From: Balneolaceae bacterium
GTDB lineage: Bacteria; Bacteroidota; Rhodothermia; Balneolales; Balneolaceae
Assembly (NCBI GenBank): GCA_007134665.1
Contig: SLKH01000171.1
Location: forward strand, 1 to 7,337
DNA: 7,337 nucleotides
Direction of reading: 5' to 3'
The position numbers were made by a program, and so were the translations under genes. Shown piece after piece: positions 1 through 6,396 of the stretch (the stretch's first letter is position 1; the number at the start of each line of letters is the position of its first letter). The notes below the pieces were generated by a model. The model had not been told where the DNA came from and searched no databases. It saw only the letters and a program-made list of their open reading frames with translations.

Positions 1-471
1 GATTTCATAATCGGATATCAATAAAACCCAATCTGCTTCGAGTAAGTAAGCTGATCCTTCTTTGTATATTAGTCCCTCTACTTCAATCTGATTCGTTACA
101 CCATGTACAGTGAATTCTCCGGTAACTGTCACCGATTGTGGTATTTCTGAGTCAGGATTTATTTGAGAGGTAATTCGACCGGTAAATTCTGCAAACGGGT
201 AAACATCGATATCCAATGTTCTGTACATGTCTCTGTCTCTCCGCGAATTTCCGGTTTTTATCGTCTGAAGGTCGAGATAGAAATCAATCACGTTCTCTTC
301 GAAATCAAGCAGGCCGGTTAGGTTTGATGACGTACCGGTAAATGTGTGCAGCGGAACAGAAGATGTAAATTCGGCATTTCCTGATTCAGTATACCAAACT
401 GTGTCCTGATAGACGACAAAATTATTAACTGAACTGAACAGAATGGTTATAATCACAATAAGGGAACACAT
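1..471 (-). CDS. YceI-family periplasmic protein, 3' end outside window (partial)
   Basis: The frame is open for 157 codons from ATG at 471 to the window edge, with no stop. It matches the YceI family, lipocalin-like barrels that bind polyisoprenoid or quinone-type lipids. Visible marks are DFEENVIDFYLDLQTIKTGN (residues 56-75), RDRDM (78-82), YPFAEFTG (91-98) and VTGEFTVHGVT (116-126), the last equivalent to the family's 'G.LTi.GVTk' strand. Family members are usually about 170-200 aa, so some 20-40 residues are missing. Residues 3-20 are hydrophobic and probably a signal peptide, although no basic residue precedes them. The ATG overlaps the TAA of the cupredoxin gene (TAATG), suggesting translational coupling. 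An in-frame TGA 15 bp upstream excludes a longer ATG start. The family call is firm; the natural ligand is unknown. Its place behind a sigma/anti-sigma pair and a copper protein suggests a stress-induced periplasmic role (inference). Confidence 0.85.
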   Translation of the reverse strand, partial: MCSLIVIITILFSSVNNFVVYQDTVWYTESGNAEFTSSVPLHTFTGTSSNLTGLLDFEENVIDFYLDLQTIKTGNSRRDRDMYRTLDIDVYPFAEFTGRITSQINPDSEIPQSVTVTGEFTVHGVTNQIEVEGLIYKEGSAYLLEADWVLLISDYEI

Positions 472-980
472 TAGTAACCGGAATCGTCATTATTGCCGCC
501 ATTACCACTGTTGTTTTCCTGATTCCCGCCATTACCGTTGTCACTGACCGTGATGGTACCGGTCATCCCCATGTTAAGATGAGGGATACAGTAATAGGGA
601 TAAGTTCCTTCCTCATTAAACGTATAAGTGAATTCATCATCAGGATTCATATTACCGCTATCAAACAAACCATCGTGATTACCATCCGAACCACTGGTCA
701 CAGTATGGACTTCATTGCTCGTGTTTATCCAGGTAACCGTTGTGCCTGTTTCAATCGTCAGGTTACCGGGGTTAAAACTTGCCGAGCCCATCGTTACTTC
801 ATTGGCTTCAGGTGGCGGGGGAGTGCCATTGCCGTTGGTATCACCATTTGTGCCTGAATCCGTACTGGATTCACACCCAAAAAATGTCAGGGTAAAAATG
901 ACGAGCAGAGATGTGATCAGAATAGAAATTGATCCATTGTATCTTTGTCCGGATTCAAGATATGTTTCTTTATTCTTCAT
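471..980 (-). CDS. Lipoprotein blue-copper protein (pseudoazurin/plastocyanin-like cupredoxin)
   Basis: This 169-aa protein has a hydrophobic stretch (about 19-35) ending in a lipobox-like TFFG-Cys36, so it is probably lipid-anchored in the envelope. A Gly/Asn/Thr linker with PPPP (about 38-60) leads into one cupredoxin domain (61-147). All four type 1 copper ligands can be placed: His92 (NEVHTV), Cys131 and His134 (YYCIPH), and Met139, with the C-x2-H-x4-M spacing and 'MGM' of pseudoazurin. Such proteins carry single electrons in the periplasm or bind copper. Between the ligands is DGNHDGLFD (99-107), which resembles a DxNxDG calcium loop. The last 22 residues are Asn/Gly-rich with no known fold. 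The gene starts 17 bp after the anti-sigma/barrel gene and shares one base with the YceI gene, so it is probably co-transcribed with both. The redox partner is unknown. The lipoprotein and cupredoxin calls are strong; electron transfer rather than copper storage is inferred. Confidence 0.9.
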   Translation of the reverse strand: MKNKETYLESGQRYNGSISILITSLLVIFTLTFFGCESSTDSGTNGDTNGNGTPPPPEANEVTMGSASFNPGNLTIETGTTVTWINTSNEVHTVTSGSDGNHDGLFDSGNMNPDDEFTYTFNEEGTYPYYCIPHLNMGMTGTITVSDNGNGGNQENNSGNGGNNDDSGY

Positions 981-997
981 GGCTTATTGGTTTATGT

Positions 998-2245
998 TCA
1001 GATTTGAAAATTGAGTGAGAAATAACTTCCAACGGAATAAAGCCTTGCATTACCCCAGCCTACCTCCCTAACCGGCAATTTCAAATAAGGCTCAGCCCTA
1101 ATGCTCCAATGTGGTAACAAATCAACCTCATACCCGATTGATAAACCGGCATTGCTAAACCAATGTGAGGTTCCTGTTCGGCCGCTCCAAGAATCCTGGC
1201 CGGGATTAGTTCCATTTGCAAACTGAAATTGATAATCTTCCTGGATCATGATGTAGGAAGAGAGTTCAGCCGTGGCAAATAATCTCGACCGGCTGAAATC
1301 AAGTAAGTTATATTTTGCTTTGAGAGGGATTTTTAAAAGGGAGCATTCGGCGTACATATACACCGGGATGAGATTATTTCCATAGGATGAAGTATAATTT
1401 TCACCACGAGAATACTCCTGATACCGAACGTTTGCCTGTAAAATACCGGCGATCAGGCTAAAATTACTGAAAATATCAATTTCAGCGGTTAGCCCTATCT
1501 GGTAGCCCGGGTCCGTAAAGTCATTCAGGGAACCTACCGTACTTAAGTCCGGGCCACTGATCAATCCAATCGACACATTCAGTCGATTTTTTTGATTATG
1601 CCGGTTTATCCATCCATCATGGTTTGGATCAATACTTTCATGCGAGAGAGACCGGAATTGGCCTGAATCGACACGATAATCCCGTCCAGTGTCTATTTTA
1701 ACAGTTTTAGTTAGCAGGGGAGAATCTTCTAACGAGACATAACTTGCGATGAATTCAGCAGACTCATTTATATGGCCGGGAACCGAAGAGGTCGAATCCG
1801 CAGAGTGTGTTGAAAAGGAAAAATCAGATAAACCAGTATCAGTTGTGTATGATGTGATATCCTGGAATTCATGAGTACTGTATCTTTCGGTACCCGTTCC
1901 TGCGGCAGATTCTTCGACATCAGTAACAGTTTCTGGAAATTCCTGAATTTCACGATCAATTGGGGTTCCTAAAACCTCCTGATGTTGTTGTTCACCGAGT
2001 AGTTCATGTAGCTGATCTATTTGTTGCAGATGATTTAGTGTGACAAATGATAGGAGAGAGATGATGAAAATGGAAGCAGCAAGAAACCAGTATTGGATTT
2101 TTCTTCTTTTTCTAAGAAGCTCTTGAAAGTGTAATTTCCGCTCTATTTTATTCCAGCTTTCTTCCTTGAACTCAATATCATATTCAGAGCTTTTCTGGTA
2201 GAAAAACTGTTCTATAGGGTCTCTGTCTTTATTTTGATCTGACAT
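998..2245 (-). CDS. Anti-sigma-like single-pass membrane protein with C-terminal outer-membrane beta-barrel domain
   Basis: This 415-aa protein has four visible parts. Residues 1-50 are a charged cytoplasmic segment with EESWNKIERKL (28-38), like the N-terminus of Bacteroidota anti-sigma proteins. Residues 52-70 form one transmembrane helix after RKRRK, so the C-terminus should be periplasmic. Residues 71-221 are an acidic, Ser/Thr-rich, probably disordered linker. Residues 222-415 alternate polar and hydrophobic residues in strands such as LNVSIGLISG, SIRAEPYLKL and YFSLNFQI, as in small outer-membrane barrels of the OMP_b-brl type. The start overlaps the sigma-factor gene by 17 bp, which supports the role of cognate anti-sigma factor. 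DPNHDGWI (206-213) resembles a calcium loop. A helix that stays in the inner membrane and a barrel that inserts in the outer membrane would make one chain span the periplasm. Domain order is seen; anti-sigma activity and dual-membrane topology are inferred. Another possibility is that the barrel folds in the periplasm as a soluble sensor. Confidence 0.75.
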   Translation of the reverse strand: MSDQNKDRDPIEQFFYQKSSEYDIEFKEESWNKIERKLHFQELLRKRRKIQYWFLAASIFIISLLSFVTLNHLQQIDQLHELLGEQQHQEVLGTPIDREIQEFPETVTDVEESAAGTGTERYSTHEFQDITSYTTDTGLSDFSFSTHSADSTSSVPGHINESAEFIASYVSLEDSPLLTKTVKIDTGRDYRVDSGQFRSLSHESIDPNHDGWINRHNQKNRLNVSIGLISGPDLSTVGSLNDFTDPGYQIGLTAEIDIFSNFSLIAGILQANVRYQEYSRGENYTSSYGNNLIPVYMYAECSLLKIPLKAKYNLLDFSRSRLFATAELSSYIMIQEDYQFQFANGTNPGQDSWSGRTGTSHWFSNAGLSIGYEVDLLPHWSIRAEPYLKLPVREVGWGNARLYSVGSYFSLNFQI

Positions 2246-2831
2246 GATAACTTGACCACGTTAAAATTTTTTCCAGGTTCTTCTGCAGTAGTTTTTTAGC
2301 TTTAAATAAATTTGACTTGGAAGTACCTGTAGTTATCCCCAGTATGCCGGCGATTTCTTTATGTTTATAACCTTCAATGACAAATAAATTAAAAACGGTT
2401 CTGTATGCTGGAGGAAGGTTTTGGATCAGCCTGATGATCTCCTTATAAGTAATATTACTGGTAATCATTTCTTCATTCTTTAGCTCCTGGCCATTCTCTA
2501 TGGTGACCAGTTGATGAAATTGAGAAGAATTTTTATGGTATTGATTGATCGCAGTATTTATGATTATTCTTCTCAGCCATGGTTTGAAAGGCCGGTTGGA
2601 ATCGAATGATTTTATGTTGTCAAATACTTTCATAAATGCATCATTAAGTATACTGATGGCCTCATTTTCAGATCTTGAATAACGAAGTGTTATGCTCATT
2701 CCATAGGCATAGAACATTTTGTAAAGTTCTTTTTGACTTTTTCTTTGCCTTTTTCGACAACCTTTTAAAATTTCGTCAAACAATGATCTGTGGTTATGTG
2801 TCAATTCAAACCATCGAAACGGAGATTTCAC
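2229..2831 (-). CDS. ECF-family RNA polymerase sigma-70 factor
   Basis: This 200-aa protein has the two domains of an extracytoplasmic-function sigma factor. Region 2 spans about residues 33-100, with ENEAISILNDAFMKVFDNI for core-polymerase contact and -10 melting and PFKPWLRRIIINTAINQYHK as its end. Region 4 spans about 130-185, with NLPPAYRTVFNLFVIEGYKH followed by the helix-turn-helix KEIAGILGITTGTSKSNLFKAKK for -35 recognition. There is no region 1 or 3. The start is GTG at 2831: an in-frame TGA lies 18 bases before it and no ATG occurs between, while the next Met (residue 39) would cut into region 2. No Shine-Dalgarno sequence is visible. The end overlaps the next gene by 17 bp, the usual arrangement of a sigma factor with its anti-sigma partner. 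It probably directs transcription of its own operon from the candidate promoter at 2875-2904. The family call is certain; the exact start and regulon are less so. Confidence 0.93.
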   Translation of the reverse strand: MKSPFRWFELTHNHRSLFDEILKGCRKRQRKSQKELYKMFYAYGMSITLRYSRSENEAISILNDAFMKVFDNIKSFDSNRPFKPWLRRIIINTAINQYHKNSSQFHQLVTIENGQELKNEEMITSNITYKEIIRLIQNLPPAYRTVFNLFVIEGYKHKEIAGILGITTGTSKSNLFKAKKLLQKNLEKILTWSSYHVRSK

Positions 2832-2956
2832 AAAAGATGAAATTACCGTTCAGTTAAATCAACTATTTACTTACTGATACATTAAATAGCGGGCAATGGT
2901 TGCCTTAGATGAGCTGATATTTAAAATAAGAAACCCAGACTGTTTCGATGTCGGGG
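2832..2956. other. Intergenic region between the two operons
   Basis: This 125-bp gap is the only real non-coding stretch in the window. It holds most of the candidate terminator of the upstream flippase operon and the candidate promoter of the sigma-factor operon, both reading on the minus strand. No small open frame with recognisable content was seen. The junction of two transcription units is inferred from these elements and from the tight packing of genes on both sides. Confidence 0.7.
2875..2904 (-). promoter_or_regulatory. Candidate ECF-type promoter of the sigma-factor operon
   Basis: On the minus strand GGCAACC (2898-2904) carries the AAC core typical of ECF -35 elements, and GTATCA (2875-2880) lies 17 bp downstream as a possible -10. 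This would place the transcript start near 2868 and give a leader of roughly 37 nt before the GTG at 2831. The -35 element forms half of a small palindrome, GGCAACCATTGCC (2892-2904). ECF sigma factors commonly control their own operon, which makes this site plausible. No good Bacteroidota housekeeping motif (TTG with TAnnTTTG) was found in the gap. The call rests on pattern and position only. Confidence 0.35.
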
Positions 2957-2958
2957 TT
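2920..2958 (-). terminator. Candidate intrinsic terminator after the flippase gene
   Basis: Minus-strand arms AACCCCGAC (2950-2958) and GTCTGGGTT (2932-2940) pair over nine positions with one C/T mismatch, closing a 9-nt loop. They are followed by TCTTATTTT, a T-rich run. The first arm overlaps the flippase stop codon at 2957-2959, so the hairpin forms right at the end of that gene. It fits an intrinsic terminator separating the glycan operon from the sigma-factor operon. The T run is interrupted, so some read-through is possible. Confidence 0.5.
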
Positions 2959-4387
2959 AAAACAATAATTTATCGGGTTTTTGTTCTTTAAAAAGTTTCA
3001 TCCTGATCCAGATCAGGTCACTGGTGTTAAGTCCCCCGGAAAGAATAATAAGTACAAGATATAGAAGCGGCAGCAATAGAAAAGACAATGGATAGCTTAT
3101 GAAATTAAAAAAAGGCAGAAACATCAGGAGTAGTGCAAGTCCAAATATTTTCACCACAGGTGAAAATAATTCAAGAATGATAATTCTTCTGAACTCAATG
3201 TAGAATGAAATGGTAACAATTGTTTGTGCAAGCACCACAGACCATACAACCCAAACCATGTTACCAACGGATGTAATCAGCAGGATGATAAAAAATGAAA
3301 AAATCCCACCTATTAATCCGCTCCTCAGGTAAGCTGTATCATTGCCTGAGGTAATCATAGCGTATGAAAATAAAGAATTAAGAAATATCAGAGGCAGAAA
3401 AAGAGTCAGGATTGTAAGGAGTTTTGCTGCCTCGGTAAATTGTTCACCGAACAGTATGTCTATAAAAAATTCTGATCCGGTACTTAGTATTATAGCAAAA
3501 AAGGTTCCGGTGAAAAGTAACCAGTGAAGTGATTTCTGAAGATTCTTTTTGGTTTTAACCTTGTTTTCCTGCCATTGATTGGTAAGGTCAGGCAGCAAAA
3601 ACCGGATAAGAAATCGATCAATAAAAATGAACAGAAGAATTATCTTAAAAGCCACACCAAAAAGGCCGGCTTCGAAAAAGCCGAAATAATAACCGATAAC
3701 CAGCGGTGGCATAAAAATAACGATTTGAGAGAACAGGCTACCGAGGCCAAGCGGGAGTGAAGTAATAATCATTTCCCGTACTTTGTAATACCGGGGCCAA
3801 AACCCTTTTAATTTCTCTTTAACAGGCATCACTGCAAACAAGATGGAGACCGACATCAGAGCTGAAAGCAGGAAGAATATAGGTACCTGAAGCAGATCTG
3901 TCTCCTGAATAAACAGGTAAATAAGCAGCAGGTACATTAAAGCCTGGGCAAGCCGCGAGAAAGTAATCCATTTGTAATTATGACTGCCGTTGAAATACCA
4001 CTCCAATGATATCGATTGTGGTATTAGCGATAATAGAAAAAGTTGTATAACAAGACCGGTTGAACGTGCCTCAAAATGAGTACCCCAAATCAATGTACTT
4101 ACCAGGAATAAAACCAGGATCCCAAGGATTATCCTGATTCTGAAAATCTCCGAGATCTTGTATGATCTTTTCTTCTTAGGCTGAGAAAGTGTTCGGGTAC
4201 CCATCATATTCAGGCCCAGGTCTGCAAACCAACTGGATAAACCGAGAATTGCAACGGAGATAGTAATCAATCCAAATGCTTCAGCTCCCAGAATTCTGGC
4301 AAGTAATACGGTGGTAATAAATCCGAATATTCGAACTCCTGCATCACCGAGAAAAAACCAGAAAGCTTTTGTGTTAACCCGTTTCAT
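2957..4387 (-). CDS. Wzx-type polysaccharide/oligosaccharide flippase (MOP superfamily)
   Basis: This 476-aa, very hydrophobic protein has about 12-14 predicted membrane segments, the usual length and shape of polysaccharide-biosynthesis flippases that move lipid-linked sugar units across the inner membrane. Family marks are an N-terminus (9-33) leading into LARILGAEAFGLITIS (29-44), ADLGLNMMGTRTLSQ (55-69), WYFNG (130-134) and FGFFEAGLFGVAFKI (235-249). The C-terminus is short and basic (461-476). The ATG lies 3 bp after the glycosyltransferase stop, so the two are very likely co-translated from one transcript, and a hairpin after the stop marks the operon's end. The substrate cannot be read from the sequence. 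No polymerase, ligase or initiating sugar transferase is present in the window, so the pathway must be completed elsewhere. The family call is strong; the substrate is unknown. Confidence 0.9.
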   Translation of the reverse strand: MKRVNTKAFWFFLGDAGVRIFGFITTVLLARILGAEAFGLITISVAILGLSSWFADLGLNMMGTRTLSQPKKKRSYKISEIFRIRIILGILVLFLVSTLIWGTHFEARSTGLVIQLFLLSLIPQSISLEWYFNGSHNYKWITFSRLAQALMYLLLIYLFIQETDLLQVPIFFLLSALMSVSILFAVMPVKEKLKGFWPRYYKVREMIITSLPLGLGSLFSQIVIFMPPLVIGYYFGFFEAGLFGVAFKIILLFIFIDRFLIRFLLPDLTNQWQENKVKTKKNLQKSLHWLLFTGTFFAIILSTGSEFFIDILFGEQFTEAAKLLTILTLFLPLIFLNSLFSYAMITSGNDTAYLRSGLIGGIFSFFIILLITSVGNMVWVVWSVVLAQTIVTISFYIEFRRIIILELFSPVVKIFGLALLLMFLPFFNFISYPLSFLLLPLLYLVLIILSGGLNTSDLIWIRMKLFKEQKPDKLLF

Positions 4388-4390
4388 GAA

Positions 4391-5395
4391 TTAAGAATTG
4401 ACAAGCATCTGTTTTAAATGGTTTTCATCCTGAAACAAAGAGACGTTTGGATTGTCAATCAATTCCTTCAGACATCCTTTATCAGGAGCAATGATAGCTT
4501 TTTGATAACTCCTTGCCAACTCTACTCCACCCGAAGTTAAAATTTCATCATAGTTAAACAAACATATATCAGCAGCATTGAATATTTCTGGAACTATAAT
4601 TGATTCAATACTTTTTGGAAGCAGAAATATCCTGGAATGGTACTGATCTGATGCTTTTTGAACGCTTCGGTAATATCCAAGGCAACCATGTTTCACAGGG
4701 CCGATGATCATTAATTTTTTGTTTGGAGAAAGCTGTTTGAAAATCTCTATTATTTCAATAATCCGTTTATGAGGGCCTATATTCCCGAATACAAGATAGA
4801 TTTTATTCCGTGCCTGTAAAGTAAAACCATACCTCTGATTTAGTGCTTCAATTGCGGCACTTCTCGGCATCAGGTATGCCGGAAATTTTGGGTGTGACAG
4901 AACCACAAACCTGGAGGGATCTACATCAAGCTTATCTGACATCTCACGGATAGCTCGATTACAATGGACATGAATAATGTCGGCATTCTTGGCAATCCAG
5001 TTCTGTAGCAGCAGGTTAAGCCACTTCATTGAAATACTTTGCGGGCCTTTATTATGAATAGTCCAGATGATTTTTCCACCGAATTTGTGATATATGATGA
5101 GATTTATCCACAAAATCAGGATCTTTCCTGCTTCTCTGAAGCTTTTAATTTCAACCCAATTGCAATGCATTACCGTTGGTATCCGCTTAAATGCATTCCA
5201 GGAAAACCGTGCATACTGCCAGTCACCGATAGGTTCAATATGGGGGTTATTGTTTGACTCAATAGTGTCTTTGTGCAGCAAATACAGGTAGTCACCATCC
5301 TTGTTTTCAGGGTTATATGGTGGAATCACAAACAGTTTTTTGCAACCGGGTTCAAGCTGATCGATAATCTCACGGAAAGAGTTGTATGAATCCAT
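4391..5395 (-). CDS. GT4-like (GT-B fold) glycosyltransferase
   Basis: This 334-aa protein probably transfers a sugar from a nucleotide donor to a lipid-linked acceptor on the cytoplasmic side of the inner membrane. The N-terminal Rossmann half contains WTIHNKGPQ (111-119) and DIIHVHC (139-145). The C-terminal half opens with YLVFGNIGPHKRIIEII (200-216), the usual phosphate-binding strand and loop. It then has ADICLFNYDEILTSGGVELARSYQKAIIAP (275-304), where GGVELARSYQKAIIAP occupies the place of the GT4 E-x7-E donor site, though only one Glu is clear. The conserved GT4 features make the fold confident; donor and acceptor are unknown. The ATG at 5395 is chosen because it lies 5 bp after the preceding gene's stop. 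A TTG at 5404 would add three residues and overlap that gene by 4 bp. It sits between an outer-membrane barrel gene and a flippase gene, suggesting it adds a sugar to the glycan that the flippase exports. Confidence 0.85.
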   Translation of the reverse strand: MDSYNSFREIIDQLEPGCKKLFVIPPYNPENKDGDYLYLLHKDTIESNNNPHIEPIGDWQYARFSWNAFKRIPTVMHCNWVEIKSFREAGKILILWINLIIYHKFGGKIIWTIHNKGPQSISMKWLNLLLQNWIAKNADIIHVHCNRAIREMSDKLDVDPSRFVVLSHPKFPAYLMPRSAAIEALNQRYGFTLQARNKIYLVFGNIGPHKRIIEIIEIFKQLSPNKKLMIIGPVKHGCLGYYRSVQKASDQYHSRIFLLPKSIESIIVPEIFNAADICLFNYDEILTSGGVELARSYQKAIIAPDKGCLKELIDNPNVSLFQDENHLKQMLVNS

Positions 5396-5400
5396 GAAAT

Positions 5401-6396
5401 TCAAAAATAATATTCCAGTCCTATTGAATGGACGGTACCATAACCTGTAGAAAATGGAACCAATGCATAATTGATTTTTACAGGGGCTATAAGGAAACCG
5501 GCACCGGCACTGAATGGGCGTTCTGTAGGGCCCAATTTAAAACCTGATCTCAACTGAAAAATATCAGCAATGTCGGCAGTAATGCCAAAATTATAAAACG
5601 GTGCTTTGCGGTCACTGTCGATAAAATCAGAAGAAGGGCTTTCTTCAAGTGGCTGCATGTAATCTGCGTGAATCGATAGTAAAATGGGCAGGTCATTCAT
5701 ACCCGGTGTTGTAAATTCAATTAATTGAGCATCGATGCCGAACCGAAATGACGTCGGAAGAAGAGTAGACTCATTATTAAGATCCTGCATTTCACCGATA
5801 TTTAATACAGCGAATCCGGCCCTGAGCCTGTCATTAAGTAGTGAAACTGCGGATCCGATATTTATGGCAAAACCATTCGCCCTGTATTGGAATACCTCTT
5901 CTCTCAAATACTGACCTGTTATTCCAAGTGCCAGGGGTCCGAATTGATATGCATATGCTCCAGACAGAGATAAATACCCGATCGAAAAAATGCCAGCCGG
6001 TTCTCCCGGCTGGTCTCTTGCTTCAAATTCATCGGAGCTCGAGTTATAGACTCCCAAAGCAAATGAAGAGTTATTGCGACGATAATTAACCGCCGCATAT
6101 TGATTCTGAACTTCTGCAATCCACAATGTATATGACAAGTCAAGAACCGAAGTTTCTTCAAAAACAAGTAATGCCGGGTTAGCATAGATAGATGCTGCAC
6201 CTGATGGAGTTGCAGTTTGAGCTTCTGAAATACCAAGCAGTGCTGTGGAAGGAGAAATATTCAGAAAATCGAGGCCGGCTCCAACATCCTGAGATTTAAC
6301 CGGATTAAAGATAAACAGGCAGATTGCTAAGGGTGTAATTATTCTGATCAATAAATCCGGATATAAATGTGTATAAAATGACAACAGATTCCTCAT
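5401..6396 (-). CDS. PorV/PorQ-family outer-membrane beta-barrel protein
   Basis: This 331-aa protein has a signal peptide (hydrophobic 17-31, likely cut at VKS35-Gln36). A PorV/PorQ-type start follows: LDFLNISPSTALLGISEAQTA (42-62) and then IYANPALL (70-77), the family's 'D..a.y.NPA' motif. Later strands include PAGIFSIGYLSLSGAYAYQF (133-152), YRANGFAINIGSAV (171-184) and AGFAVLNIG (193-201). The chain ends in LEYYF with a C-terminal Phe, as expected for barrels assembled by the BAM machinery. Characterised relatives (PorV, PorQ) work in the type IX secretion system, but many family members have no known role and this one cannot be assigned to either. It overlaps the upstream relative by 4 bp (ATGA) and sits 5 bp before the glycosyltransferase ATG. 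Within the gene a GC-rich hairpin with a T run resembles a terminator. Family call strong; function open. Confidence 0.85.
   Translation of the reverse strand: MRNLLSFYTHLYPDLLIRIITPLAICLFIFNPVKSQDVGAGLDFLNISPSTALLGISEAQTATPSGAASIYANPALLVFEETSVLDLSYTLWIAEVQNQYAAVNYRRNNSSFALGVYNSSSDEFEARDQPGEPAGIFSIGYLSLSGAYAYQFGPLALGITGQYLREEVFQYRANGFAINIGSAVSLLNDRLRAGFAVLNIGEMQDLNNESTLLPTSFRFGIDAQLIEFTTPGMNDLPILLSIHADYMQPLEESPSSDFIDSDRKAPFYNFGITADIADIFQLRSGFKLGPTERPFSAGAGFLIAPVKINYALVPFSTGYGTVHSIGLEYYF
5985..6013 (-). terminator. Terminator-like hairpin inside a coding sequence
   Basis: On the minus strand an 8-bp perfect GC-rich stem (CCAGCCGG at 6006-6013, CCGGCTGG at 5993-6000) closes the five-base loop GAGAA. 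It is followed after two bases by six Ts (5985-5990). This is the layout of a strong intrinsic terminator reading in the gene's own direction, yet it lies in frame within the PorV/PorQ-family gene, over residues 128-137. It could act only when ribosomes do not cover the RNA. Coding constraint on the Gln-Pro-Gly-Glu-Pro-Ala-Gly-Ile-Phe stretch could also have produced it by chance. Confidence 0.35.

Noticed and set aside
855..873. 7-bp perfect inverted repeat TGAATCC/GGATTCA with 5-nt loop just after the lipobox codon of the cupredoxin
   Set aside because: It lies in coding sequence, has no T run and no nearby promoter, and such short repeats are expected by chance.
579..1014. Open frames on the plus strand opposite the cupredoxin gene
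   Set aside because: They mirror a clearly coding minus-strand gene, encode no recognisable domain and have no plausible start context.
2838..2863. TTG with TAATTTC as a Bacteroidota housekeeping promoter before the sigma gene
   Set aside because: The spacing (about 14 bp) is too short, the second element lacks the final G, and transcription would begin almost on the start codon.
3667..3683. Hairpin in the flippase gene (CGGCTT/AAGCCG, 5-nt loop) with a T run shortly after on the minus strand
   Set aside because: The stem is only 6 bp and the T run begins three bases late; the codons encode the family-typical FGFFEAGLFG segment, so coding constraint explains it.
3342..3760. Short plus-strand frames opposite the flippase gene
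   Set aside because: Translations are low-complexity and Lys/Glu/Asn-rich with no family resemblance, and they lie fully inside the opposing membrane-protein gene.
5402..5404. TTG as the start of the glycosyltransferase
   Set aside because: An ATG three codons later lies just after the upstream stop and is the simpler start; TTG would add only three residues.
5919..6236. 105-codon minus-strand frame inside the second barrel gene
   Set aside because: It is an alternative frame of a gene with strong PorV/PorQ motifs and shows no domain, signal peptide or start signal.
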